Assembly (NCBI RefSeq): GCF_001439805.1
Contig: NZ_JYLK01000006.1
Coordinates: 186,001 to 250,000 of the forward strand
From: Pseudomonas trivialis
GTDB taxonomy: Bacteria; Pseudomonadota; Gammaproteobacteria; Pseudomonadales; Pseudomonadaceae
Direction: 5' to 3'
Length of the DNA: 64,000 nucleotides
Below the pieces are notes generated by a model. The model saw only the letters and a list, made by a program, of their open reading frames with translations, was not told the DNA's origin and did not search any database. Shown piece after piece: positions 53,552 through 64,000 of the stretch. Position 1 is the first letter of the stretch; the number at the start of each line of letters is the position of its first letter. Made by a program: the position numbers and the translations under genes.

Positions 53552-56500
53552 TTAAAGCCCCTCCAACTCGGCCATCAAATCACTCAGCCGGTCCACCTTC
53601 TCCACGCTGATCTCATTGCCCGCCAACCCCTCGATATACTCGGCCAGCTCCGCCACCGTGCTGCACTCGAACATCGCCCGCAGCGGCACATCCCGTTGCA
53701 GGGTTTTCTGCACCCGCGAGGCGATCTGTGTGGCGAGCAACGAGTGGCCGTCCAGTTCGAAGAAGTTGTCCCGTACCCCTACCCGTTCGACTTTCAGCAC
53801 CTCTGCCCAGATTGCAGCCAGAGTGATTTCCAGTTCGTTGCGCGGAGCCAGGTAATCCTGACTGTGCAATGGGCCGATTTCCAATTCCGGCAACGCGTTG
53901 CGGTCAAGTTTGCCATTGGCGTTGAGCGGCAGGCGGTCAAGCCATAGCCAGTGCAGCGGCACCATGTATTCCGGCAGTTCGGCGCGCAGGCGTTGCTTGA
54001 TGCGGTCCAGGCGTTCGCCGGGGTCAAGCGCCGCGTCGGCGGTCACCAGGTAGCCCACCAGGTGTTTGCCGTTGACACCTTCCTGCACGCCCACCGCCGC
54101 GTCGCGTACTTCGGGTTGCTCGTGCAGACGCGCTTCGATTTCACCCAGTTCGATGCGGTAACCGCGAATCTTCACCTGATGGTCGACACGCCCCACGTAT
54201 TCCAGCACGCCATCACTGCGGCGCCGGGCAAGGTCGCCGGTGCGATAGAGACGCTCGCCCGCCGCGCCGAACGGGTTGGGTACAAATGCCTGGGCGGTGC
54301 GCAACGGATCGCTGACATAGCCGCGGCCCACACCGGTGCCAGCCACGCACAACTCACCCACGGCGCCTTGCGGCACCAGGTCCAGCGCACCGTCCAACAG
54401 GTACAACCGGTTGTTGTCGGTCGGCGTGCCAATCGGCAGGTACGTGCCGCGTGTCGAGGCCAGATCGACGCGGAAGAACGCCACGTCGTCCGAGCATTCA
54501 GCCGGGCCGTAGGCATTCACCAGGCCAATCTGCGGATAGCGTTGCAGCCATTGATGGGCCAGCTCCGGCGGCATCGCTTCACCCGTCGGCAGCATCCAGC
54601 GCAGCCCGTCCAGACTGACGCGTTCCTGGGCCAGCATGCCCTGGATCAGCGAAGGCACGCTTTCCAGCACGGTAATGCCTCGCGCCTGCACATGTTCGAG
54701 CAAGCCCTGGGGATCATGGGCGATGGCGTTCGGCACAATATCCACCCGCGCACCGAACAGCGGCGCCGCGAGAAACTGCCACACGGAAATATCGAAGCTT
54801 TGCGAAGCGGTCTGCGCGATGACGTCCGCCGGCGAAAGCTCCAGATACGGCACCTTGCTCAACTGGTTGTTGAGCATGCCGCGCTGTTCAACCATCACGC
54901 CTTTTGGCTGACCGGTAGAGCCCGAGGTGTAGATCACGTAGGCGAGGTTGTCCGGCGCACTGTAAACGCCCGGATTTTCACCACGGGCCGGCACCTCTTC
55001 CCATACCAGCAACTGGCAATCGGTGCCTTCGAGCAACTCGATGGCCTGTTCGCGACACGCTTCACTGCACACCAGCAACGGCGTGCGGCTCAGCGCAATG
55101 ATGCGGCTCAGCCGCTGAGCAGGCAGGCCCGGGTCCAGCGGCAGGTAACCGGCACCGGCCTTGAAGCTGCCGATGATCATGCCCAGCAAGTCGAGGTTGC
55201 GCTCGGCCAGCAACGCCACCGGTTGATCCACGCCGACACCCGCGCTGATCAACGCATGGCCCAGGCCGTTGCTGCGGCGGTTCAGTTCCTCATAGGTCCA
55301 TCGCTGGTCCAGGCAACTGGCGGCAATGCGCTGCGGATGCTGCGCCACCTGTTCTTCGAACAGCTCAACGTAGCTGCGCGCCAGCGGGTAATCCTGTGCG
55401 CTCTGGTTACAGCCCTCCACCAGAAACCTACGCTCCTGCTCGCCGATCAGCGGCAGGTCGGCCATGTCGCCATGAAAGCCCTGCATCAGCGCCAGGAGCA
55501 GGCGCTTGAACTCGCCGAGCATGCCTTGCACGGTGGCTTCATCAAAGTAGCGCTGGTCGTAGGACAGGTGCAAACCGAGGTCATCGCCCGGATAGCACAC
55601 CGCCGTCAGCGGGAAGTTGGTGTGGGTGCGACCGGAATCCGAGGTGGCGCTCAGGCTCTGCGCACGGTCCAGCACCGAGGTGTCCACCGGGGCGTTTTCG
55701 AACACGAACAGGCTGTCGAACAGCGGCTGGCCCTTGGGCAGTTCGCTGTGTTCCTGAATCGTCACCAACGGCAGGTATTCGTACTCGCGCAGTTGCATGT
55801 TGCTGTCGAGCAGGCCGCTCAACCACTGGCGCACGCCGCACGGCTGGTCGTCCTCGGGCAGCTTCACCCGCAGCGCGATGCTGTTGATGAACAGGCCAAC
55901 GGTGCGTTGCATCTCGGGCATGTCCACCGGGCGCCCGGCCACGGTGACACCGAACAGCACGTCACGCTCGCCGCTCAACCGCCGCAATACCAGGGCCCAC
56001 GCCGCCTGGGCAAAGGTATTGACGGTCAGTTGATGGGCCTGGGCCAGTTCGCGCAGTTGCGCGCCGTCGCGGGTATCCAGCCGGGTGTAGCAGTCGCCCA
56101 CCAGCATGCCGCCGCTGTGGCCGGCATGTTCGCGCAGGAACGGCCGGTCGCTGGGGATCGGCGTGGTGCGCTCGAAACCCTGCAGGTTGCGCTGCCACCA
56201 CTGGCGCGCTTCGTTGAGGTCCTGGCGTTGCAGCCAGGCGATATAGTCACGGTAACGCGGCGGCGTGGCCAGTTGCGCCGTGCGGCCTTCGCCCAGGGCC
56301 AGGTAGATCTCGAAGAAGTCATTCATCAGCAGCGAACGGCACCAGGCGTCGATGAGGATGTGGTGGTTGCTCATCATGAACCAATAGCGCGCTTCGCCCA
56401 CACGGATCAGGCGCAGGTGGAACGGCGCCTGGTTGAGCAGATCGAACCCGGCTTCGCGCTCCTGCTTGAGCAACGCTTGCAGGCGCGGCTCATGCTCGTC

Positions 56501-59500
56501 TTCGCGGTCGCCGCGCCAGTCCAGGTACTCAATCGGCGTGTTGCCGGGTTTGTGGATCACTTGCAGCATGTCTTCGCCGACGTTCCAGCAAAACGACGCA
56601 CGCAGGGCCTCGTGGCGTGCGATCACCGCTTGCCAGGCCTGGGCGAAACGCTCGGGGTCGAGCACGCTGTTGATGCGGTAGCGGTCCTGCATGTAATACA
56701 GGCCGGTGCCCGGTTCGAGCAAGGTGTGCAGCAGTAAGCCTTCCTGCATCGGCGTCAGCGGGTAGACGTCTTCGATCCGGTTCGCCGCCACCGGCAGGCT
56801 GTCGAGCTGCCCCTGGCTCAGGTGCGCCAGGGGGAAGTCGGACGGCGTGAGGCCAAAAGCTTCGTCTTCCAGGCAATGGGCGATCAGGCCTTGCAGCTCG
56901 GCCAGGTACCCATCGGCCAGCGCGCGAATGGTCTGCGGCTCATGGCGTTCGCGGCTGAAGGTCCAGCGCAGCACCAGTTCGCCGCCGTACACCTGGCTGT
57001 CGACGCTCAGCTCATTGGGCAGCGGCGCGTCCGGGTCGTGCGCCAGGCCGGCCGACGCATCCAGCGGATGGAACAGCGCGTCGCTGCCAAAACTCTGGTC
57101 GAACTGGCCGAGGTAGTTGAAGGTAATAGGCGCGTCCGGCAGCGCCGCCAGGGTCTGTTGGCACAGGTCGTCGGCCAGGTAACGCAGTACGCCGTAGCCC
57201 AGGCCTTTGTGCGGCACGCCGCGCAGTTGCTCCTTGATCGCCTTGATCGAATCGCCCTGCGCAGCCGCCGGCGTCAGGCGCACCGGATAGGCGCTGGTGA
57301 ACCAGCCGACGCTGCGGGTCAGGTCGATGTCATCGAACAACGCTTCGCGGCCGTGGCCTTCCAGTTGGATCACGGCCGAGTCGTGGCCGCTCCAGCGACA
57401 CACCACCCGCGCCAGGGCGGTCAGCAGCAGGTCGTTGACCTGAGTGCGGTAAGCGCTGGGCGCCTGCTGCAACAGTTGGCGGGTGCGCTCGGCATCCAGG
57501 CGTACGCTGACCGTCTCGGCATCGCGGTTGCGCAACGTGCCCTGTGGCCGCGCCACCGGCAACAGCAGGGCAGGCCCGGCCAACTGACGTTGCCACAGGT
57601 TCAACTCTTCGCGCAGGGATTCGCTATGGGCATACGCCTGCAAGCGTGCCGCCCACTCGCGCAGCGCGCTGGTCTTGGCCGGCAGGCTGACGGAGCGGCC
57701 TTCGCTCAGTTGGCGATAAACGTTCTGCAAGTCTTCGAGCAACACGCGCCACGACACGCCATCCACCACCAGGTGATGGATCGCGATCAGCAGCCGTTGC
57801 TGCCCCTCGCGACCGTCGACCAGCAACGCACGCAACAGCGGACCCTGCTGCAGATCGAGGCTGCGCTGAGTCTCGGTGAACAGCGCGGCGCACTGCGCCA
57901 TGTCCTGCACTTGCGCCTGCAGCAGCACACCACCGTGCGGCACACCCAGGTGTTCGGCGTGCCACTGCGCATCGCGCCGGGTGAAGCTCAGGCGCAGCGC
58001 ATCGTGATGTTCCAGCACCGCCAGCAACGCCTGCTCCAGGCGATGAGGCTCAAGCCGTTGCAGCGGCTTGAGCAGCAACGCCTGATTCCAGTGCTCACGC
58101 GCCGGGATGTCGGTGTCGAAGAACCAGTGCTGGATGGGCGTGAGCGCCGAGGCGCCCGTGAGTACCCCTTGCTCCGCCATGACCTGCTCGGCACGCGTGG
58201 CAACGGCGGCGAGGGTCTGCACGGTCTGGTGCTGGAACAGATCGCGCGGGCTGAAGTGAATGCCGACCTGACGCGCGCGGCTGACCACTTGGATCGACAG
58301 GATCGAATCGCCGCCCAACTCAAAGAAGTTATCGTCGAGGCCAACCTGGCGCACGTTCAACACCGCGCACCAAATGGCGGCCAGGGTGCTTTGCAGTGCG
58401 GTGCGTGGCGCCACGTACTGTTGGCGATTGGCCTCGGGGTCGGGCTGCGGCAAGGCGCGGCGGTCGAGTTTGCCGTTGGCGGTGAGCGGCATGCTGTCGA
58501 GCACGATCAGGTGCGCAGGCACCATGTAGTCCGGTAACTGCGCCTTGAGGTGCGCCTTCAGCGCATCGCGCAACGCGCCGTGCTGCGCATCGCTGACCAA
58601 ATAAGCGACCAGTTGTTTGCCGCTCGGCGCATCCAGCGCCAGCACCACCGCTTCACGCACGGCCGGGTGTTCGAGCAGGCGGGTTTCGATCTCGCCCAGC
58701 TCAATGCGAAACCCACGAATCTTTACCTGATGGTCGATGCGGCCCAGGTACTCGAGCAGCCCGTCGGCACGCTGGCGCACCAGATCACCGGTGCGGTAAA
58801 GGCGACCGCCCTCGCGGGCAAACGGGTCCGCGACAAAACGCTCCGCCGTCATGCCCGGCCGTTGGTGATACCCCTGGGCCAGACCGGCACCGCCGATGTA
58901 CAGCTCGCCGGTTGCGCCTTGCGGCACCAGGGCCAGGTCGGCGTCGAGAATATAGGCGACGCGCGCGCCGATGAGGCTGCCGATCGGTACGCTGGCGGCA
59001 CCCTCCTCCAGTTGCTCCGGGGCCAGGCTGGCGAGCGGCATCACCACGGTTTCGGTCGGGCCATAGGCATTGAAAAACACCTGCGGCTGGAACGCGGCAC
59101 GAATGCGCTGCAGGTGTTCACCGGTCAGCGCTTCGCCACCGGTGATGCACATGCGCACCGGCAACGTCTGCTGCTGCGTGGCCAGCCATTGCGCCAACTG
59201 GCTGCCGTAGCTGGGGGTAAAGCCGAGGATATTGATGCGATGGGTACGGATCAGCGCGCAGACTTCCTCGGCATCCCACTGCCCCTGGGCGCGCAGTACC
59301 ACCTGCGCGCCGCTGAGCAGCGGCACCAGTAAACGTTCGGTGGCGGCGTCGAAGTTGATCGAATAAAAATGCAGCTCGCAGTCGTCCGGGCGCATGCCGA
59401 AACGCTCGATCACCGCCTGGCAATGCATGGCGATTTCACCGTGGGACACCACCACGCCCTTGGGCTTGCCGGTGGAGCCCGAGGTGTAGATCAGGTACGC

Positions 59501-62500
59501 CTGGTGCTGCGCCAGGTTGATAAACGGCAGCTCATCGGCCGGGTAGTTCGCCAGCGCCGGCAGGTCGTCTTCCAGGCACCAGCAGGCCACGCTCGCCGGC
59601 AATGGGCCAAGGGCTTGGAACATCGCGGCATCGCTGAGCAACAGGCCGATGCCGCTGTCTTCGATCATGTAGCGCAGACGATCCAGCGGGTATTCCGGGT
59701 CCAGCGGCACGTAGGCGCCGCCGGCCTTGAGGATCGCCAGCAAGCCAACGACCATTTCCAGTGAGCGCGGCAACGCCAGGCCCACTCGCACCTGCGGGCC
59801 CACGCCGCGCTCGCGCAGCATCCACGCCAGGCGATTGGCGCGCGCATCGAGTTCTGCGTAGGTCAGGGTTTGACCGGCAAAGGTCAGCGCCGGTGCGTCG
59901 CCACGCTTGAGCGCCTGTTGGCTGAACAGAGAATGGATGCACTGGTCGAGACGGTGCTCGCCGGCTTCAACGCCGAGGCTGTCCTGCAACGCACGTTGCT
60001 CAACCGCCGTGAGCAACGGCAACTCACTGAGGCGCTGCTGCGGATCGGCGATCAGCGCTTCGAGCAGGTTGCGCCAATGCACGGCCATGCGTGCAATGCG
60101 TGGTTCATCGAACAGGTCGGTGCTGTAGGTCAGGCAGCAACCCAAGCGATGGTCGAGGTCGGTGACTTCCAGGTTGAGGTCGAACTTGGTGGCGCGCGCA
60201 TCGTTGGCCAGGTACTCGACGCTCATGCCGGCCAACTGGCGGCTTTGCTGGAATTCCCAGCGCTGCACGTTGCACATCACCTGGAACAGCGGGTTGTACG
60301 CCGCGCTGCGTGGCGGTTGCAGGGCTTCAACCAGATGGTCGAACGGCAGGTCCTGGTGAGACTGGCCCTCGATCACCGTATGGCGCACCTGCTCGAACAG
60401 CTCGCCGACGCTCATCTGCCCGTTGAGCCGGCAGCGCAGCACCTGGGTGTTGAGGAACGCGCCGATCAGCCCTTCGCTTTCCGGGCGAATGCGGTTGGCC
60501 ACCGGCGCGCCGATGCGCAGGTCGGTCTGGCCGCTGTAGCGGTAGAGCAACACGGCCAGTGTCGCGGTCATGGTCATGAACAGCGTGAGGCCGCGTTCGG
60601 CGTTGAACGCACGCACGCGCGCCGCCAGATCATCGCTCAGATCAAAGCGATACAACTCGCCACGATGGCTTTGCACGGACGGCCGAGGACGGTCGCCGGG
60701 CAGCTCCAGCAACGGATGCTCATGCCCGAGTTGCGCGGTCCAGTAATCGAGCTGGCGCTGCCGCTCGCCGGCTTCCATCCACTGGCGTTGCCACACGCTG
60801 TAGTCCAGGTATTGCACGGGCAGCGGCGCCAGCGGCGAGTCGCGCTCGTCGATAAAGGCTTCGTACAGGGCGCTCAGTTCACGGGCAAAGATGTCCATGG
60901 CCCAGCCTTCGGTGACGATGTGGTGCAGGGTCAGCACCAGGTAGTGTTCCTGCTCGGCGGCCTTGACCAGGCACGCGCGCAGCAACGGCCCGGTTTCCAG
61001 ATTGAAGGGGGTGTGGGCTTCGTGATCGGCCAGTTGCTGGATGCGTTGCTGGCGCTCGGTTTCGTTCAGCGCAGAGACATCCTGCCAGTCCATGCGCAAG
61101 CCGGTTTGCGCCGCGACCCGCTGATACGCCACGCCATCGACGCTCGGGAACGTGGTGCGCAGGGTTTCGTGGCGCATGATCAGGGCCTGTAACGCCGCCT
61201 CGAACCGCCCCACATCCAGCACGCCGCGCAGACGCGCCATGCCGCCGACGTTGTAGGCCGGGCTGTCGGGCTCCATTTGCCAGAGGAACCACATGCGCTG
61301 CTGGGAGTAGGACAGCGGCACCTTCTGGCTGCGGTCGACCCTGGCGATGGCGGTTTGCTGATTGCGCTGGCCGGCGTCCTGGATCAGCGCGACCTGCGCG
61401 GCAAAGGCGCCCAGTTCGCTGGCGTCGAACAGGGTGCGCAATGGCAGCTCGACGTCGCAGGCCTGGCGGACGCGCGAGATGATTTGCGTGGCCAGCAACG
61501 AGTGGCCACCGAGGGCGAAAAAGTCGTCGTGCAGGCCGATGCGCGGCAGGCCAAGCACGTCGCGCCAGATCGCGGCGATTTGCTGCTGCAGTGGAGATTG
61601 CGGCTCGACGTGTTCGCGGGTGTGCCACACCGGCTCCGGCAATGCGCGGTGGTCGAGTTTGCCGCTGGGGCTCAGGGGCATCGCGTCCAGGCGCATCAGT
61701 ACGGCGGGCACCATGTACTCCGGCAGCTCGGCAGCCAGAGCGGTTTTCAGCGTATGAGCGTCCAGCTCGGCATGGCCGGTGTAGTAGCCAATCAACTGCG
61801 CATCGCGCACCAACACCACGGCCTGGGCGACACCGGCCTGGGCGAGCAGGCGCGCCTGGATTTCTTCCGGCTCCACGCGAAACCCGCGCAGCTTCACTTG
61901 CTGATCCAGACGGCCGAGGTATTCGAGCACGCCGTCACTGCTCCAGCGCGCGCGGTCGCCGGTGCGGTACAGGCGCGTGCCTGCCTCGCCCAGCGGGTCG
62001 GCGACAAAGCGTTCGGCGGTCAGCCCGGCACGGCCCAGGTAACCCCGGGCCAGGCCGCTGCCGCCGATGCACAGTTCGCCCGGCACACCGGCCGGCAGCG
62101 GGTTGAGTTGCGCGTCCAGCACGCGGCAGATCACGTTGCCCAGCGGCCGGCCAATCGGCGAGCGCTCGCCATCGGCCAGCGCGCACTGCCAGTGGGTGAC
62201 GTTGATCGCGGTTTCCGTCGGGCCATAGCGGTTGTGCAACTGCACCGCCGGCAACTGCGCCAGCACGCGGTTGCGCAACTCGGCGGGCAAGGCTTCGCCG
62301 CCCGAGAACAGGCGACGCAGGGTAGTGCACTCGGCTGCCAGCGGTTCGTCGATAAACACCTGCAACAGTGGCGGCACGAAGTGCAGCGTGGTCACGCCAT
62401 GTGCCTGCACCAACTGCGCAATGCGATGAGGATCGCGATGCTCGCCGGGACCTGCCAGCAGCAGACGGCACCCGGTGATCAATGGCCAGAAGCATTCCCA

Positions 62501-64000
62501 CACCGACACGTCGAAACTGATCGGCGCCTTTTGCATCAGCACGTCGCTGGCGTTGAGCTGATAGGTGGCCTGCATCCACTGCAAGCGCTCGGCCAGGGCC
62601 GCATGGGTATTGCCCACGCCCTTGGGCTGGCCGGTGGAGCCGGAGGTGTAGATCACGTAGGCAAGATTGTCGCCGTGCAGGTGCAGACCGGGTGGCTGGG
62701 TTGGCCAGCTGTCCAGGTGCAGGCTGTCCATGGCGATGACGCACACCCCTTCGGCGCTGGGCAGTTGCGCCAGCAGTGAGGTCTGGGTGAGCAGCAGGTG
62801 CGCGCCGCTGTCCTTGAGCATGTAGGCCAGGCGCTCGGCCGGGTAATCCGGGTCGAGTGGCACGTAGGCGCCGCCAGCCTTGATGATCGCCAGCAGGCCG
62901 ACCAGCAGCTGCGGCGAGCGCTCGGCGGCGATGGCCACGCACACGTCCGGGCCGACGCCTTTGTCGCGCAGGTAATGGGCCAGGCGGTTGGCCTGGGTGT
63001 GCAGTTGGGCAAAGCTCAGGCTGCCGTGCTCCCAGACCAGCGCGGTAGCGTGCGAGGTGTGCTGATTGAGCCACTCGGGCAGCCACTGGGTGGCAGGCGC
63101 ACAGGGCGCGGTGCTCCATTGCTGCTGCTCGTCATGGTGCATCAGCGGCAAATCGCCAATCGCCTGTTGCGGCTGCGCGCAGGCGGCCTGCAGCAGCGTG
63201 AGGTAGTGTTCGGCGAGGCGCTGGATGGTTGCGCCATCGAACAGCTCATCGGCGTAGTCGAACGCCAGGCTCAGGCGCCCATTGCGGTCTTCTTCGCTGT
63301 GCAGTTGCAGGTCGAACTTGGCTTCGCGGCTGTGCCATGGCAGCTCATCGGCGAGCATGCCGGGCAGGCGACGCAATGCACCGAGGTCACGTTGCTGGTG
63401 GTTGAACATGACCTGGAACAGGCCCTGTTCGCGGGCCTGGGGGAAGGCTTCCAGCAATTGCTCGAAGGGCAGGTCCTGATGGGCCTGGGCGCCGAGTGCG
63501 GCCTGGCGCGTTGCCGCCAGCAGCTCATCGAATGGCAGGCACCCGTCCAGTTCGGCACGCAGCACCAAGGTGTTGATGAAGAAGCCGACCAGCCCCTGGG
63601 TTTCCTGGCGCGGACGGTTGGCGTTGGGCACGCCGATGCGAATATCGCGCTGGCCGCTGTAGCGATGGAGCAGCGTCTGGAACGCGGCGAGCAACAGCAT
63701 GAACGGCGTCGACTCGTGGGCCTGGGCCGCGTTGCGCACCGCGTCGCTGAGGGCGGCGCTCAGGCGCACGCTGTGGCGCGAGGCACTGTGGCGGTGACGG
63801 GTTGAGCGTGGGTGGTCGGTGGTCAGGCTCAAGGCCGGATGCTCATCACCAAGTCGAGCCTTCCAGTAGGCCAGTTGCCGCTGGCCTGCGCCTTCGGCCA
63901 ACCATTGGCGCTGCCAACTGCCGTAATCGGCGTATCGCAAGGTCAGCGGCGCCAGCTCCAGGGGCTGCCCCTGGGAGGCGGCGGCGTACAGGCGCGAGAA
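53552..64000 (-). CDS. pvdL: Pyoverdine chromophore NRPS PvdL (5' end beyond window)
   Basis: The frame is open to base 64000, giving about 3,480 residues of a multimodular synthetase whose N terminus lies outside the window. From N to C terminus: rest of a condensation domain, A1 (YTSGSTG near 62640), T1 (GGHSLL, 61500), C (HHIVTEG), A2 (59480), T2 (GGDSI, 58300), epimerase (HHLVVDG, 57765), C (HHILIDA, 56355), A3 (54920) and T3 (53740). There is no thioesterase. This is the PvdL order (acyl ligase-T, then L-Glu, D-Tyr, L-Dab modules) with the acyl-ligase-T part outside. T3 reads DGHS where GGHS is usual. Substrates are by homology. Cytoplasmic. Confidence 0.93.
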   Translation of the reverse strand, partial: FSRLYAAASQGQPLELAPLTLRYADYGSWQRQWLAEGAGQRQLAYWKARLGDEHPALSLTTDHPRSTRHRHSASRHSVRLSAALSDAVRNAAQAHESTPFMLLLAAFQTLLHRYSGQRDIRIGVPNANRPRQETQGLVGFFINTLVLRAELDGCLPFDELLAATRQAALGAQAHQDLPFEQLLEAFPQAREQGLFQVMFNHQQRDLGALRRLPGMLADELPWHSREAKFDLQLHSEEDRNGRLSLAFDYADELFDGATIQRLAEHYLTLLQAACAQPQQAIGDLPLMHHDEQQQWSTAPCAPATQWLPEWLNQHTSHATALVWEHGSLSFAQLHTQANRLAHYLRDKGVGPDVCVAIAAERSPQLLVGLLAIIKAGGAYVPLDPDYPAERLAYMLKDSGAHLLLTQTSLLAQLPSAEGVCVIAMDSLHLDSWPTQPPGLHLHGDNLAYVIYTSGSTGQPKGVGNTHAALAERLQWMQATYQLNASDVLMQKAPISFDVSVWECFWPLITGCRLLLAGPGEHRDPHRIAQLVQAHGVTTLHFVPPLLQVFIDEPLAAECTTLRRLFSGGEALPAELRNRVLAQLPAVQLHNRYGPTETAINVTHWQCALADGERSPIGRPLGNVICRVLDAQLNPLPAGVPGELCIGGSGLARGYLGRAGLTAERFVADPLGEAGTRLYRTGDRARWSSDGVLEYLGRLDQQVKLRGFRVEPEEIQARLLAQAGVAQAVVLVRDAQLIGYYTGHAELDAHTLKTALAAELPEYMVPAVLMRLDAMPLSPSGKLDHRALPEPVWHTREHVEPQSPLQQQIAAIWRDVLGLPRIGLHDDFFALGGHSLLATQIISRVRQACDVELPLRTLFDASELGAFAAQVALIQDAGQRNQQTAIARVDRSQKVPLSYSQQRMWFLWQMEPDSPAYNVGGMARLRGVLDVGRFEAALQALIMRHETLRTTFPSVDGVAYQRVAAQTGLRMDWQDVSALNETERQQRIQQLADHEAHTPFNLETGPLLRACLVKAAEQEHYLVLTLHHIVTEGWAMDIFARELSALYEAFIDERDSPLAPLPVQYLDYSVWQRQWMEAGERQRQLDYWTAQLGHEHPLLELPGDRPRPSVQSHRGELYRFDLSDDLAARVRAFNAERGLTLFMTMTATLAVLLYRYSGQTDLRIGAPVANRIRPESEGLIGAFLNTQVLRCRLNGQMSVGELFEQVRHTVIEGQSHQDLPFDHLVEALQPPRSAAYNPLFQVMCNVQRWEFQQSRQLAGMSVEYLANDARATKFDLNLEVTDLDHRLGCCLTYSTDLFDEPRIARMAVHWRNLLEALIADPQQRLSELPLLTAVEQRALQDSLGVEAGEHRLDQCIHSLFSQQALKRGDAPALTFAGQTLTYAELDARANRLAWMLRERGVGPQVRVGLALPRSLEMVVGLLAILKAGGAYVPLDPEYPLDRLRYMIEDSGIGLLLSDAAMFQALGPLPASVACWCLEDDLPALANYPADELPFINLAQHQAYLIYTSGSTGKPKGVVVSHGEIAMHCQAVIERFGMRPDDCELHFYSINFDAATERLLVPLLSGAQVVLRAQGQWDAEEVCALIRTHRINILGFTPSYGSQLAQWLATQQQTLPVRMCITGGEALTGEHLQRIRAAFQPQVFFNAYGPTETVVMPLASLAPEQLEEGAASVPIGSLIGARVAYILDADLALVPQGATGELYIGGAGLAQGYHQRPGMTAERFVADPFAREGGRLYRTGDLVRQRADGLLEYLGRIDHQVKIRGFRIELGEIETRLLEHPAVREAVVLALDAPSGKQLVAYLVSDAQHGALRDALKAHLKAQLPDYMVPAHLIVLDSMPLTANGKLDRRALPQPDPEANRQQYVAPRTALQSTLAAIWCAVLNVRQVGLDDNFFELGGDSILSIQVVSRARQVGIHFSPRDLFQHQTVQTLAAVATRAEQVMAEQGVLTGASALTPIQHWFFDTDIPAREHWNQALLLKPLQRLEPHRLEQALLAVLEHHDALRLSFTRRDAQWHAEHLGVPHGGVLLQAQVQDMAQCAALFTETQRSLDLQQGPLLRALLVDGREGQQRLLIAIHHLVVDGVSWRVLLEDLQNVYRQLSEGRSVSLPAKTSALREWAARLQAYAHSESLREELNLWQRQLAGPALLLPVARPQGTLRNRDAETVSVRLDAERTRQLLQQAPSAYRTQVNDLLLTALARVVCRWSGHDSAVIQLEGHGREALFDDIDLTRSVGWFTSAYPVRLTPAAAQGDSIKAIKEQLRGVPHKGLGYGVLRYLADDLCQQTLAALPDAPITFNYLGQFDQSFGSDALFHPLDASAGLAHDPDAPLPNELSVDSQVYGGELVLRWTFSRERHEPQTIRALADGYLAELQGLIAHCLEDEAFGLTPSDFPLAHLSQGQLDSLPVAANRIEDVYPLTPMQEGLLLHTLLEPGTGLYYMQDRYRINSVLDPERFAQAWQAVIARHEALRASFCWNVGEDMLQVIHKPGNTPIEYLDWRGDREDEHEPRLQALLKQEREAGFDLLNQAPFHLRLIRVGEARYWFMMSNHHILIDAWCRSLLMNDFFEIYLALGEGRTAQLATPPRYRDYIAWLQRQDLNEARQWWQRNLQGFERTTPIPSDRPFLREHAGHSGGMLVGDCYTRLDTRDGAQLRELAQAHQLTVNTFAQAAWALVLRRLSGERDVLFGVTVAGRPVDMPEMQRTVGLFINSIALRVKLPEDDQPCGVRQWLSGLLDSNMQLREYEYLPLVTIQEHSELPKGQPLFDSLFVFENAPVDTSVLDRAQSLSATSDSGRTHTNFPLTAVCYPGDDLGLHLSYDQRYFDEATVQGMLGEFKRLLLALMQGFHGDMADLPLIGEQERRFLVEGCNQSAQDYPLARSYVELFEEQVAQHPQRIAASCLDQRWTYEELNRRSNGLGHALISAGVGVDQPVALLAERNLDLLGMIIGSFKAGAGYLPLDPGLPAQRLSRIIALSRTPLLVCSEACREQAIELLEGTDCQLLVWEEVPARGENPGVYSAPDNLAYVIYTSGSTGQPKGVMVEQRGMLNNQLSKVPYLELSPADVIAQTASQSFDISVWQFLAAPLFGARVDIVPNAIAHDPQGLLEHVQARGITVLESVPSLIQGMLAQERVSLDGLRWMLPTGEAMPPELAHQWLQRYPQIGLVNAYGPAECSDDVAFFRVDLASTRGTYLPIGTPTDNNRLYLLDGALDLVPQGAVGELCVAGTGVGRGYVSDPLRTAQAFVPNPFGAAGERLYRTGDLARRRSDGVLEYVGRVDHQVKIRGYRIELGEIEARLHEQPEVRDAAVGVQEGVNGKHLVGYLVTADAALDPGERLDRIKQRLRAELPEYMVPLHWLWLDRLPLNANGKLDRNALPELEIGPLHSQDYLAPRNELEITLAAIWAEVLKVERVGVRDNFFELDGHSLLATQIASRVQKTLQRDVPLRAMFECSTVAELAEYIEGLAGNEISVEKVDRLSDLMAELEGL

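Noticed and set aside
53951..56737. Long open frame (928 codons) on the plus strand
   Set aside because: It is antisense to pvdL and arises from the high-GC third-codon bias of the real gene; its translation is rich in His, Gln and Arg with no domain.
1..64000. CRISPR array, tRNA, rRNA, prophage or insertion sequence
   Set aside because: No regularly spaced repeats, cloverleaf-type genes, integrase or transposase reading frames were seen; repeats found are REP-type or a MITE-like element.

Overview
The window is a chromosomal segment of a fluorescent Pseudomonas, most likely of the P. fluorescens group. The evidence is high GC, a pyoverdine synthetase gene (pvdL) with its mbtH-like and pvdH partners, an NAGGN osmoprotectant locus, an aroC-to-folE gene order like that of P. 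aeruginosa, and many REP/REPIN repeats built on a GTGGGAGGGGGCTTGC core. No tRNA, rRNA, CRISPR array, phage or insertion sequence is visible.

Layout. 1-3.3 kb: end of the N-acetylglutaminylglutamine synthetase gene, the NAGGN-associated M42 peptidase, a YheU protein, a CsrA/Rsm paralogue and a short-chain dehydrogenase. 3.6-8.7 kb: small stress-type proteins (DUF3309, PLD N-terminal-like, ankyrin, DUF3509), an LTA-synthase-like phosphoglycerol transferase and a HTH-only LuxR protein. 8.9-17.7 kb: housekeeping block (degenerate acireductone dioxygenase, MFS, aroC, hydrolase, prmB, isochorismatase-like, Smr, folE, glutaredoxin). 17.9-20.6 kb: AtuA-type gene pair with a divergent LysR regulator and a 3' stub of a lost transporter gene. 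20.7-35.1 kb: nitrogen scavenging from purines (NCS2 permease, uraH, puuE, uraD, alc, allA, puuD, Tsx-like porin), interrupted by a 5.2-kb gene for a giant dermonecrotic-toxin-like protein. 35.1-43.8 kb: envelope and division genes (patatin, lpxL, minCDE, RluA-type synthase, M18 aminopeptidase, large MscS channel). 43.9-64 kb: pyoverdine genes (mbtH-like, pvdH, pvdL) that flank a peptidoglycan amidase and a DsbRS/DsbDEG periplasmic redox block.

How the genes work together. PuuD, UraH and UraD turn urate into allantoin, PuuE opens allantoin, and Alc and AllA release urea and glyoxylate. The NCS2 permease and the Tsx-like channel supply purines or nucleosides. Matching TTGTATACAA palindromes lie before the permease and the ureide operon, and sigma-54-like promoters lie before puuE and tsx, which suggests combined substrate and nitrogen control. 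PvdH makes the 2,4-diaminobutyrate that the last PvdL module should activate, and MbtH assists adenylation. PvdS-type boxes precede both pvdH and mbtH. The DsbRS sensor pair diverges from dsbD-tlpA-dsbG, and an 11-bp-period direct repeat in between is the likely DsbR site.

Main novelties: the uncharacterised C-terminal module of the giant toxin-like protein, the acireductone dioxygenase that has lost three of four metal ligands, the transporter stub left by a deletion, the isochorismatase-like enzyme with serine in place of the catalytic cysteine, and several promoter and operator predictions.
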